Shown piece by piece: positions 24,608 through 34,790 of a stretch of 64,000 nt of DNA. The notes under the pieces are model-generated. The model ran no database searches. It was not told the origin of the DNA and saw only the letters and a list, made by a program, of their open reading frames with translations. The stretch is from the NCBI GenBank assembly GCA_018350325.1, contig JAEVLN010000014.1, forward strand, positions 620,001 through 684,000, given 5' to 3'. Within the stretch, counting starts at the first letter, position 1, and the number at the start of each line of letters is the position of its first letter. The translations under genes and the position numbers were made by a program. The DNA is from Globodera rostochiensis. Lineage: Eukaryota > Nematoda > Chromadorea > Rhabditida > Heteroderidae.

Positions 24608-26072
24608 ATGGCTTTATCAAAAACAATAATATTAGCCTCCTCTTCAATGTTGTGCTTCAACTTCAATTTATTTTTAGCGTTGGCCGCCACCGCCGACGGC
24701 CAAAGGACGGAATGCCAAAAAAGTAAATTTTGTGCCAAAAATTTAAATAATAAAATTTATTTTTAGATTTTAATGCAACGGAATTGATAAATTCGGCCCC
24801 AAATGTTCTCAACGGGGAAAACGCTCAAAAATGGGTTCAAAAGCACGCGTTTGGCGTTTTGTGTTGCAAAAAGTTTGAACCAAAATTTGAATGGGCGGAT
24901 TCCGTTGAACAAAAAAACATTTTTAAAATTCTCCAAAAACTCAAAAGCGAATTTTGCCGCCAATTGGACGAAGGGAATGGCATGGAAATGGCGGCACAAA
25001 AAGTGCAAAATTTGACGCGAAAATTGGCACAAATTTTGGAAGAAACGCCAAAAATTCGCGAAAATATTCAAAAAGCGCAAGAAAATGCCAAAAATGGGGC
25101 CAAATTGGACAAATTCGAAGTATTCCGGTGGAAAGATTTGCTTTCCAAAAACAATTTAACGACAAAAGTCCAAATTGACCAACTTATGCAAAACGTTTAT
25201 TTGGCATTCAACGCATTTGCCAACGCTTTAAAAGGCAAGTGAAAATGCCAAATTTTTAAAAAATTGTCAAATAAATTTAAGGCCGCCCTAACAAGCAAAA
25301 GTGCCATCATCGCCGCCAAGCCGGCACCCCGTCGGCCACCGGGCGAAGACGACGGCGGATGAACACCTTTAGCACTGAACAAGGCGGGACCCAAAGGTCG
25401 AGAAACCCCCCGGGGTAACCGGATGTCGAGAAACCCCCCGGGGTAACCTGATGTGAGAAACCCCCCGGGGTAACCGGGGTGTCGAGAAACCCCCCGGGGT
25501 ATCCCGGTGTTGAGAAACCTCCCGGGGTAACCGGATGTCGAGAAACCCCCAGGGGTAACCGGGGTGTCGAGAAACCCCCCGGGGTAACCGGATGTCGAGA
25601 AACCTCCCGGGGTAACCGGATGTCGAGAAACCCCCAGGGGTAACCGGGGTGTCGAGAAACCCCCCGGGGTAACCCGGTGTCGAGAAACCCCCGGGGTCAA
25701 GATGTATTTTGCGTTTTTTGAAACATTTTGATAAATTCAAATCCAATTTTTTTTAAAGAATGCCGGTAAATTTTTTGTTTTTGATCCCTTTCCATTGACA
25801 CCAACACAGGACGTCGGCGACGTCCAACAACATTGGCGCCTTCAGATGTTACTTTTTGGCGCTGTTAAATGTCGCCGCTTTTGTTTCCGGCATTTTTGGT
25901 AAATTAATATTATTCTTATTAAAAATGTAAGCAATTTAAATATTGAATTACCTATTTAGCTATCTTTGTTATGACCAAAAGCATGTACGCGATCGCTTTC
26001 CTAGCCGGAATGATCATTATTTTTATGATGAGCATGTTTCTGTTCTGCAAACTATGCACGAATTCTGATTGA
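24608..26072 (+). CDS. unrecognised secretory-pathway protein, copy A, 299 aa, 5 exons
   Basis: Exons 24608-24722, 24767-25234, 25282-25396, 25810-25898, 25960-26072 total 900 nt with consistent phases. The second intron uses a GC donor (AAAG|GCAAGT). Residues 1-31 look like a signal peptide (MALSKTIILASSS, then a hydrophobic stretch ending ALAATADG). Residues 39-194 form a charged, helix-rich domain with cysteines in TEC, VLCC and FCRQ. Exon 3 encodes a basic segment with CHHRR and RRRRR, resembling a nuclear localisation signal. Exons 4-5 encode one long or two adjacent hydrophobic segments (residues about 246-296), probably membrane-spanning, ending KLCTNSD. The third intron (25397-25809) begins within the first minisatellite unit. 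I do not recognise the family. A parasite-specific secreted or surface protein is possible, but the C-terminal hydrophobic part argues against a simple soluble effector. A paralogue lies 6 kb downstream. Confidence 0.75.
25397..25700. repeat. 27-28 bp GC-rich minisatellite in intron 3 of copy A, about 11 units
   Basis: The unit contains GAGAAACCCCCCGGGGTAACC with GGATGTC or GGGGTGTC variants. The inner CCCCGGGG is a perfect palindrome. The array starts exactly at the exon 3 donor. Each unit also carries GGGGTAACC, a potential GT donor. Confidence 0.95.
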
Positions 26073-26079
26073 TGATGAG

Positions 26080-26340
26080 GACACCAGAAGTGATCGGAGT
26101 TGCCGATCAATCGGAATCGGTAACGTTTTGGCCCCCGACAATTTGTCCGGCATTTCAATAAGCCCCCCCCCCTCCCGTGATCGGAGTTTCCGATCAATCG
26201 GAATCGGTAAACGTTTTGGCCCCCGACAATTTGTCCGGCATTTCAATAAGCCCCCCCCCCCTCCCGTGATCGGAGTTTCCGATCAATCGGAATCGGTAAA
26301 CGTTTGGACTCCCGACAATTTGTCCGGCATTTAAGCCCCC
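26080..26340. repeat. about 88-bp tandem repeat downstream of copy A, 3 units
   Basis: The unit includes GTGATCGGAGTTTCCGATCA, then ATCGGAATCGGTAAACG, then CAATTTGTCCGGCATTT and a poly-C run. It begins just after the stop codon, so it probably forms the 3' UTR or adjacent DNA. Matching array after copy B at 32475-32818. Confidence 0.92.
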
Positions 26341-26605
26341 CCCCCGCCCAATTCAGCAATTTGTTGTATTAAAAAATGTGAGATGATTTGTTTGTTGTTG
26401 TTATTTAAAGCATTTGGCGCCATTTTGATAATGTTCTTCATAAAAACTGACCAATAATTGGAAAGTGCCATTGTTAAAATATGTAATTTTGGAGCAATCA
26501 ATTAAAATATAATTCTACCAAATTAATGGGCACCAAAATTATGTTTTAAAAATTGAATGTTTCACGTCTTCATTTTGTGCATAAATGTTAAATTTGCAAC
26601 TGCGC

Positions 26606-26665
26606 GCCTTAAGTTTAGTGAACAAAAAATTTGTTTTAATTAAATTTGTATGTTGAAAATAAATT
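26606..26665. pseudogene. fragment of an MMP intron (left part of a split duplicate)
   Basis: Resembles 17291-17353, the intron next to MMP exon 17386-17470: both have AAGTTTAGTGAACAA and AAATTTGTTTTAATTAAAT. The adjoining exon-containing part reappears at 29775-29877, so about 3.1 kb separates two pieces that are contiguous in the real gene. Confidence 0.65.
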
Positions 26666-27329
26666 TTTTTTTTTTTTTTGGGTTCAAAATTATTTTTTTG
26701 TGGTCGTGACAAAAAATCTGAATTTAAATTTCCAAATTAAAAACAAGTTTTTAGAAAATAAAAAACTAATCAATAAATTAAATAAATTTAAACAAGAAAA
26801 AAATATCTTAGACAAAAAAAAAGGAAATTATTCGGAACAAGAACAAAAAAAAAATAAAAAAAAAAAATACAAAATCTTTGAAAAATACTCTGAACAGATT
26901 TTGTGTGTTCAATAGAAGATGTTCTAAAAAAAAGATAATCATTTATTTCTAACTTTTTGAACAACTCTTTAAAAACACATAAATTACTTTCAATTAACCA
27001 GTGCCCGGTGGGCACTGTGAATTAGGAAATCTTTTTTTAGTACTGAAATCGCCAAGGCGATTTTAACACTGAGTCTAGGCGGCGCTTCGCGCGGTACTTC
27101 GCGCGGTATTTTTCCCTTTGGCGGCTTTTTGACATTTTCCCCCATTTAAATTTATCCTTTTGGCGTTTTCCTCTTTTCACATTCCCTTTTTGGTTTTTTA
27201 AATCCTAATTAAATGGGGGGGGGAACATCTTTCAAAGATTAATACAGAGATTTCTGGAGAAACTGGAGGAGAAAAGCACAGAGATATATGGTAATAGCGA
27301 GAGATTTCAGTAGAGATCCACGCCGAGAT

Positions 27330-28960
27330 TTATGCCCACCCCCTCACTTCTTTTCCTCCACTTCACCTCCCCTCCCTTTCTCTCAATATATTTTCTTCCA
27401 TTCATCTCTTCCTCTCTGCCGTCCCTCTTCCCTTTTTGTTCATCTCTTCCTTCATCCTTCCTTTCATCCACCTCACCTCCCTTTCTCTCTTAATTTTCTA
27501 TCTTCTCTTCCGTTCATCTTTTCCTTACCTCCACGTTCCCTTCCTTTCTCCCCTCCTTTCCTCTCTTCCTTTTCTCCACCTCATCTCCTTTCCTCTCTTC
27601 CTTTCCTCCTTCCCTTCCTTCCTCCCCTCCTTTCCTCCTTTCCTTTCCTCCACCTCACCTCCTTTTCTCTCTTAATTTTCTATCTTCTCTCCGTTCATCT
27701 TTTCCTTTCCTCCACGTTCCCTTCCTTTCTCCCCTCCTTTCCTCTCTTCCTTTTCTCCACCTCATCTCCTTTCCTCTCTTCCTTTCCTCCTTCCCTTCCT
27801 TCCTCCCCTCCTTTCCTCCTTTCCTTTCCTCCACCTCACCTCCTTTTCTCTCTTAATTTTCTATCTTCTCTCCGTTCATCTTTTCCTTTCCTCCACGTTC
27901 CCTTCCTTTCTCCCCTCCTTTCCTCTCTTCCTTTCCTCCACCTCATCTCCTTTCCTCTCTTCCTTTCCTCCACCTTCCCTTCCTTCCTCCCCTCCTTTCC
28001 TCTCTTCCTTTCCTCTCTTCCTTTCCTCCACCTCATCTCCTTTCCTCTCTTCCTTTCCTCCACCTTCCCTTCCTTCCTCCCCTCCTTTCCTCTCTTCCTT
28101 TCCTCCACCTCCCCTCCTTTCCTCTCTTCCTTTCTTCCACCTTACCTCCTCCTTTCTTCAATTCCTCTCTTCTCTTCCGTTCATCTCTTCCATCCTTCTT
28201 TCTTTCTTCCATTTCCCTCTTTCTTCCGTTCATCTCTTCCTTTCCCTCCGCTCACCTTTTTTCCTGGCTTCCCTTCCTTCCTTCCTTCCTCACCTTTTTT
28301 TCCTCGGCCTTCCCTCCCTTCCTCACCTCCCTTCTTCTCTTCCTTTCTTCCTTCCGTTCATCTCGTTCCTTCCTTCACGTTTATCTCTTCCTTTCCTCTC
28401 TTCCTTTCCTCCACCTTCCCTTCCTTCCTCCCCTCCTTTCCTCTCTTCCTTTCCTCCACCTTACCTCCTCCTTTCTTCAATTCCTCTCTTCTCTTCCGTT
28501 CATCTCTTCCATCCTTCTTTCTTTCTTCCATTTCCCTCTTTCTTCCGTTCATCTCTTCCTTTCCCTCCCTTCCTCACTTCCCTCCTTCTCTTCTTTTCTT
28601 TCTTCTCTTCATCTCCTTCCTCCCTTCCGTTCCTTCTTTCAGTTCCTTTCTTCCATTCCTCTCTTCTCCTCCTCTTTCCTCCCCTCACCTTTTTCCTCTC
28701 TTGCTCTTCCTTTCGTTCCTTCTTTCAGTTCCTTTCTTCCATTCCTCTCTTCTCCTCCTCTTTCCTCCCCTCACCTTTTTTGCTCTCTTCTTTTCTTCCT
28801 TTTATTTCTTCCCTTCCGTTCTCCTCTTGCGTTCTTCCCCCTAACTTCTCTTCCTTCCCCCTCCCCTCCTTTCCTCTCCTTTTTACCTTCCCTCCATTTT
28901 ATTCTTTCTTCCCCCCCCCCTTACCTCCACGATGCTCTTTCTTTCTTTTAATGTTTTTTC
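27330..28960. repeat. 1.6 kb homopyrimidine (C/T) tract
   Basis: Almost uninterrupted pyrimidines on the plus strand, composed of TTCC, CTCC and TCTC motifs with embedded 150-190 bp repeats (for example CCACGTTCCCTTCC and CCACCTCATCTCC recur). The stop-poor strand creates a 518-codon frame of Ser/Phe/Pro/Leu, which I regard as non-genic. Such tracts can form triplex (H-DNA) and block polymerases. Confidence 0.95.
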
Positions 28961-29052
28961 CTTAATTATTTAAAAAAAAAAATTTTATTTTTAAATAAAA
29001 AAATTTGACTTTAAATTATTTTTAATTCAATATAAATTTATCGAAAAGATTA

Positions 29053-29125
29053 CTTAGAACGTCGGGAATCGAACCCACAACTTAATTAATGCAAGCTAAA
29101 GGTTTAACCACTACACCACCGATCC
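29053..29125 (-). ncRNA. tRNA-like sequence, probable tRNA pseudogene or SINE head
   Basis: On the minus strand, TGGTGTAGTGGTTA matches an RNA polymerase III A box and GGTTCGATTCC is a perfect B box, 30-odd bases apart as in a tRNA. The acceptor-stem halves do not pair and the anticodon arm is irregular, so a functional tRNA is unlikely. A tRNA-derived SINE or decayed tRNA is the best reading. Confidence 0.6.
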
Positions 29126-29774
29126 AACTGGGAACTTCCCTTATTTTTCCCTCACCAACCCCCACCCGTATTCCTTTTTCGAAGATTTTTCGATTTTGTT
29201 GCACGCATATCTGTCTTCAGACTTGTCTGATCAGAACACACGATAGCTCACTGGATAGCCCAGGGTGCCTAGTTTTGCCCTCTAAAACATTCCATCAACG
29301 GTTTGGGTACTCCCCGCAAAGCTGGGAACCAAAAAGTGAGGGATGGTCAAAAAATTTGTGCATTTTTCGACCATTTTTCGGGCTTTTCTCGAAAATGCCT
29401 GAACCTAACTTTGATTCTATATTTTTCCCATATCGGGCACCCCAAAAAATGGGGGGTGTTGTAAAAACAGTTTTTTGATCCGACGCCTGGTTCGAAAGTT
29501 TTTTCTTTTTAAGTGAACTCAGGGGGTAGAAATTTCTTATATAGGGAAATCGTTTGGGGATATTTTTTTTTTTTAGAATTTTGTTCTTTTAATTTATACA
29601 ACAAACCCTTTAATTCTTCTTGTTTTTCTTAGTATTTTCTTTTTTTACTTCTTGTTTTACTGAGATATTTTCTAGGTTTGTGGCTTTAAAAACTAGAAAA
29701 AGCGTTGTATTAAATGACTTTGTTTTATGGGTTACATATTGAATAGTTAGGGCCGGATCTGCCTTTTTTTCTTT

Positions 29775-29877
29775 TTTTTATTCAAATAATTAAATTAAAA
29801 TTTAACACTTCATTTCTTGACGCGTGAACTGTTGCGGAGCCGTTGAGTTCATATTCCAGAACAGCGTTGAAGCCCAA
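29775..29877 (-). pseudogene. partial duplicate of an MMP exon
   Basis: 29808-29877 matches the plus-strand sequence of MMP exon 17386-17470: ACTTCATTTCTTG, CGCGTGAACTGTTGCGGAGC, CCAGAACAGCGTTGAA. A few substitutions are present and only about 65 of 85 exon bases are kept. The match extends into the neighbouring intron. Neither the rest of the exon nor any other MMP exon is present, so it is a dead fragment. Confidence 0.8.
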
Positions 29878-30656
29878 ATATTAATTTTCACTTTAATTAG
29901 CCCCCCCCCGCCCAATCCAAACGATTTGTTGTATTAAAAAATGTCAAATTGTTGTTGTTATTTAAAGCATTTGGCGCCATTTTGATAAATGTTTAACATA
30001 AAAAGTGTCCATGAAAAAGTGCCATTTTTGCGCGGTTTTGAGCAAGCAAAAGCCAAGCGATTGAAAGAGACCAAAAAAGTTTAAAAATGATTTTTTTGTT
30101 GAAAACTTAGCATATTTTGCAGTTTGTATTTACGTCCACATTTATTAGATTCTAATAATTTTGTGCGTTTACTGTCCAAATTTTCGGTTTCGAAATGCCA
30201 CCATTTTAATGAGGCGTAAAATGCCAACGCACAGAATTTGCAGGGCTAAAAAACCAATAAATGACGTCAACGGAAGTTGTCGTAGGAAAAAATCAATCAA
30301 TAAATTTAAATTAATTTATTAAAATAAAAACAAAAATTATTGCCATTCATTATTATGTATAGTTAGGGAGGGGCCGGATTTATATGCAACAAAAATGGAT
30401 CCCAACATTGGCATTTTGAACAAATTTTTTTTTGCCAAAATATGCTTTGAAATTCTCAAAATATGCAAAATTCGTTTTTTGTTGCATTTTTGCTAAAACA
30501 TTTTCAAACCGTTTTCAATAACATTAATTCATTTTATTACCTTAAATAATATACCGAAATCAAAGTGTTTAAATATGAGCAAAACTGAAAAAGAGACAGA
30601 AATTAATTGATTTTATGTTTTTTAGGCTTTGTCACATAATTAAATTTAAAATTTAA

Positions 30657-32456
30657 ATGGCTTTATCAAAAACAATAATATTAGCCTCCTCTTCAATGTT
30701 GTGCTTCAACTTTAATTTATTTTTAGCGTTGGCCGCCACCGCCGACGGCCAAAGGACGGAATGCCAAAAAAGTAAATTTTGTGCCAAAAATTTAAATAAT
30801 AAAATTTATTTTTAGATTTTAATGCAACGGAATTGATAAATTCGGCCCCAAATGTTCTCAACGGGGAAAACGCTCAAAAATGGGTTCAAAAGCACGCGTT
30901 TGGCGTTTTGTGTTGCAAAAAGTTTGAACCAAAATTTGAATGGGCGGATTCCGTTGAACAAAAAAACATTTTTAAAATTCTCCAAAAACTCAAAAGCGAA
31001 TTTTGCCGCCAATTGGACGAAGGGAATGGCATGGAAATGGCGGCACAAAAAGTGCAAAATTTGACGCGAAAATTGGCACAAATTTTGGAAGAAACGCCAA
31101 AAATTCGCGAAAATATTCAAAAAGCGCAAGAAAATGCCAAAAATGGGGCCAAATTGGACAAATTCGAAATATTCCGGTGGAAAGATTTGCTTTCCAAAAA
31201 CAATTTAACGACAAAAGTGCAAATTGACCAACTTATGCAAAACGTTTATTTGGCATTCAACGCATTTGCCAACGCTTTAAAAGGCAAGTGAAAATGCCAA
31301 AATTTATTTTAAAAAATTGTCAAATAAATTTAGGCCGCCCTAACAAGCAAAAGTGCCATCATCGCCGCCAAACCGGCACCCCAGCGGCCACCGGGCGAAG
31401 ACGACGGCGGATGAACACCTTTAGCACTGAACAGGGCGGGACCCAAAGGTCGAGAAACCCCCCGGGGTAACCGGATGTCGAGAAACCCCCCGGGGTAACC
31501 GGATGTCGAGAAACCCCCCGGGGTAACCGGATGTCGAGAAACCCCCCGGGGTAACCGGGGTGTCGAGAAACCCCCCGGGGTATCCCGGTGTTGAGAAACC
31601 TCCCGGGGTAACCGGATGTCGAGAAACCCCCCGGGGTAACCGGGGTGTCGAGAAACCCCCCGGGGTATCCCGGTGTTGAGAAACCTCCCGGGGTAACCGG
31701 ATGTCGAGAAACCCCCCGGGGTAACCGGGGTGTCGAGAAACCCCCCGGGGTATCCCGGTGTCGAGAAACCTCCCGGGGTAACCTGATGTGAGAAACCCCC
31801 CGGGGTAACCGGGGTGTCGAGAAACCCCCCGGGGTATCCCGGTGTTGAGAAACCTCCCGGGGTAACCGGATGTCGAGAAACCCCCCGGGGTAACCGGGGT
31901 GTCGAGAAACCTCCCGGGGTGACCGGATGTCGAGAAACCCCACGGGGTAACCGGGTGTCGAGAAACCTCCCGGGGTAACCGGATGTCGAGAAACCCCCCG
32001 GGGTAACCGGGGTGTCGAGAAACCTCCCGGGGTAACCGGATGTCGAGAAACCCCCCGGGGTAACCGGATGTCGAGAAACCCCCCGGGGTAACCGGGGTGT
32101 CGAGAAACCTCCCCGGAGTAACCGGGGTGTCGAGAAACCCCCCGGGGTAACCGGATCCCTTTCCCATTGACACCAACACAGGGCGACGACGACGACGACT
32201 TGCGACGACTTTAGATGTCTCTTTTTCTTGGTGTTAAGTGTCGCCACTTTTGCTTCCGCCGGTTTTGGTAAATTATTATTAATATTATTATTATCATTAA
32301 GAAAAATTAATTTTTTTTAAAAAATTAAATTATTTAGCTGGCTATGTAATGATCCTAAACATGAACGCGCTCAACATCCTTTTCCTAGCCGTAATGGTCA
32401 GCCTTTTCATGGGAAGCGCGATTGTGTTCATCCGACAATGCACGGAGTATTGTTGA
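30657..32456 (+). CDS. unrecognised secretory-pathway protein, copy B, 300 aa, 5 exons
   Basis: Exons 30657-30771, 30816-31283, 31334-31448, 32182-32267, 32338-32456 total 903 nt in phase, with the same GC donor after exon 2. Exons 1-3 are almost identical to copy A; in exon 2 I find two base differences in 468, one changing V to I. Exons 4-5 align in length and phase but diverge strongly: the hydrophobic end runs FRCLFFLVLSVATF, MNALNILFLAVMVSLFMG and terminates with CTEYC instead of CTNSD. The third intron is longer than in copy A because its minisatellite is expanded. Family unknown. Conservation of phase and of hydrophobic character despite divergence suggests that both copies are, or recently were, functional. 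Confidence 0.75.
31449..32155. repeat. expanded 27-28 bp minisatellite in intron 3 of copy B, about 25 units
   Basis: Same unit as 25397-25700 (GAGAAACCCCCCGGGGTAACC). More than twice as many copies as in copy A, with the same variant classes (GGATGTC, GGGGTGTC, ATCCCGGTGT, CCTCCCGGGG). Confidence 0.95.
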
Positions 32457-32474
32457 TTGATGACGAGGACACCA

Positions 32475-32818
32475 GAAGTGATCGGAGTTGCCGATCGATC
32501 GGAATCGGTAAACGTTTGGACCCCCGGCAATTTGTCCGGCATTTCAATAAGCCCCCCCCCGTGATCGGAGTTTCCGATCGATCGGAATCGGTAAACGTTT
32601 GGACCCCCGGCAATTTGTCCGGCATTTCAATAAGCCCCCCCCCCGTGATCGGAGTTTCCGATCGATCGGAATCGGTAAACGTTTTGACCCCCGACAATTT
32701 GTCCGGCATTTCAATAAGCCCCCCCCCCCTCCCGTGATCGGAGTTTCCGATCGATCGGAATCGGTAAACGTTTTGACCCCCGACAATTTGTCCGGCATTT
32801 CAATAAGCCCCCCCCCCG
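32475..32818. repeat. about 85-bp tandem repeat downstream of copy B, 4 units
   Basis: Same family as 26080-26340, with four rather than three units. The core is sharpened to the perfect palindrome CCGATCGATCGG. Poly-C runs separate the units. Confidence 0.92.
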
Positions 32819-34364
32819 CGATTTGTTGTTTTATAAAATGTGAGAACGATTTAAAGCATTTGGCGCCATTCTGATAAATGTTTTGCATAAAAACTGTCCA
32901 AGAATTGGAAAGTGCCATTGTAAAAATATGTAATTTTGGAGCAATCAATTAAAATATCATTCACCAAATTAATGGGCACCAAAAAATGTTTAAAAAATTG
33001 CAAAAATTTTACGGTTTCTTTTGTAAATGTTAAATTTTGCAAAATGCGCGCCGCCGGCGCTGTTTGTTTTGTTTTTAATTATTTCAAAATTTTCTCAAAT
33101 TTTTAATTTGCTTCAACGCCTAAACATTTCATTATTCACACTTTCCCGAGATTGTTGGGTTGGCCCGCCTTATCGTCGCAATTTTTTGATCGCAAATATT
33201 CGCAGTTTAATCTTTTTTTTTTCGTTGCGTTAAGTGAGTGAATTGAATGATAAGGCAAAAGTGTCCTTTGCCAGCAGCACAAAATGACGTCATCCATAAA
33301 AGATCGCCGCCGGCGACAGAACAACAAAAAAAAGAAGACCAAAAGCAATTATTAGCCCAAAAACAATGAAAAAAAATTAAATAAATAAATATAATAAATA
33401 ATAATATTTATATTAATATTAATAAAGTGTGTGGAACCCATGACGAATGTTTCCGCTGCCCCCGGGCGACGTAATGAATGTGTTAATGGATTTTTGGTTC
33501 CGCTAGAAGCATTTTATCAACTTGCACACGCACAACAACTTTAACTGTGTGTCTTCTTCACACGACTTTCTCATAGCGTAAAAATTTGCAAATATTTTAT
33601 TTTATTTTTTGTTTAATTTCTAAAAAATGCTTTTACATTATAAACCAAAAATCAATTAGCAACATTCTAAATAAGGAGGTATTTTTAAATAAAATACCTT
33701 CACAAAGAATTTGTTTTCTCCGAGCTTCTTCCTGCTGATTACCCTCCCCCCCATTTAGCTAAATTATTTCAGAAATTTATTTTTAAAGAATTAATCCAAA
33801 ATTCAAATTTTCCTCATTTTTTGCTTAAAACATTTGTTAATTCTATTTTTTGCTTATACAATTTTGACAATCAGCCCTTTGACGCTATGTAAATTTTTAA
33901 ATTTAAAATTTAAAAAAATATTTAAATTTATAAAATACCCAAATATTCAAGAAAATCTTTTGAAATCCTGCAAATATTCTTCTGGAAATTCAATTTTAAT
34001 TTTTAGTTAAAAAGAAAAACTAATGCAATTTTGTGACATTTTTTTGTTGCTTAAAACCAATTTAAAAATTGGTTATTAAAATGAATTAATTTTTCATTTT
34101 CCCCTTAGGCGCTATTTAATTACAATTTTTTATACAATTTGTGGGTCACGCGCGTCCACACTGTCATTGGTCATATGTTTGCAATCAAATCATAACCCTT
34201 CCGCTTTTACAACACCCAAAAATGACGCATTGCGCGGCGACGGGTTTTTGGGGGGCGGAGGGGCGGAGGCCATGTGAGAGTTTGGGTTGAATTTGAACAC
34301 GCGGTTGGGGATGCCCACATTATGTGTACGCACAACGGTCCGCTGCTATAAACCAGAACATTGT

Positions 34365-34790
34365 GCACTCCGATCATTAACTTTGTGAAGTGATCAGAGT
34401 CATAAACATGAAACTAACTCCGATCACTAAGCTTGTGAAGTGATCAGAGTCATAAACATGAAACTAACTCCGATCACTAAGCTTGTGAAGTGATCAGAGT
34501 CATAAACATGAAACACTCCGATCACTAAGCTTGTGAAGTGATCAGAGTCATAAACATGAAACTAACTCCGATCACTAAGCTTGTGAAGTGATCAGAGTCA
34601 TAAACATGGAACTAACTCCGATCACCAATTGTATGAAGTGATCAGAATCATAAACATGAAACTACTAAGCATTGCAATTACGATCACTAAATTTGTGAAG
34701 TGATCTTAGTTATAAACCTGAAACTATTAGGCACTCTCACCAATTGCCAGGTGATCAGAATGTGATCCCGAAACTATTAAGCACTCCGAT
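34365..34790. repeat. about 48-50 bp tandem repeat rich in TGATCA, about 8 units
   Basis: The unit contains ACTCCGATCACTAAGCTTGT then GAAGTGATCAGAGTCATAAA. CGATCACT and AGTGATCA arms flank AAGCTT, so each unit can form a hairpin. Copies decay toward the right end. TGATCA motifs are also frequent elsewhere in the window. Confidence 0.9.

Larger units (their letters stand above)
24094..26600 (+). repeat. segmental duplication, copy A
   Basis: Direct repeat of 30246-33040. Identity starts at TAAAAAACCAATAAATGACG and runs through the gene, its intronic minisatellite and the downstream 85-90 bp repeats to about GCACCAAAAT near 26530, then fades. A separate 80-bp match lies just upstream (23381-23465 against 30041-30125). 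Confidence 0.9.
26666..29774. other. 3.1 kb insert between the halves of the MMP fragment
   Basis: No protein gene. It contains a T-run, an AT-rich stretch to 27000, the C/T tract at 27330-28960, a tRNA-like element near 29053-29125, and 29130-29560 of unique-looking sequence. Probably an insertion or several nested insertions. Confidence 0.55.
30246..33040 (+). repeat. segmental duplication, copy B
   Basis: Direct repeat of 24094-26600 (see there). An extra copy of the downstream flank (GTTGTTATTTAAAGCATTTG, then GCGCCATTTTGATAA) lies at 29910-30010, so the 3' flank exists three times (26340, 29910, 32830). Confidence 0.9.

Noticed and set aside
25397..25700. CRISPR-like regular array
   Set aside because: Units are contiguous with no unique spacers, and the context is a eukaryotic intron. 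The same holds for the other arrays (9463, 16411, 56155).
27288..28844. 518-codon open frame of Ser/Phe/Pro/Leu
   Set aside because: It is only the translation of the C/T tract, which has almost no A or G to form stops. No domain, no splice context, and similar frames exist on the other strand (Arg/Glu/Lys).
31330..32247. Minus-strand frames of 194-305 codons with GFSTPGYPG-like repeats
   Set aside because: Antisense reading of the intronic minisatellite; looks collagen-like only because of the unit's composition. No signal peptide or partner exons.
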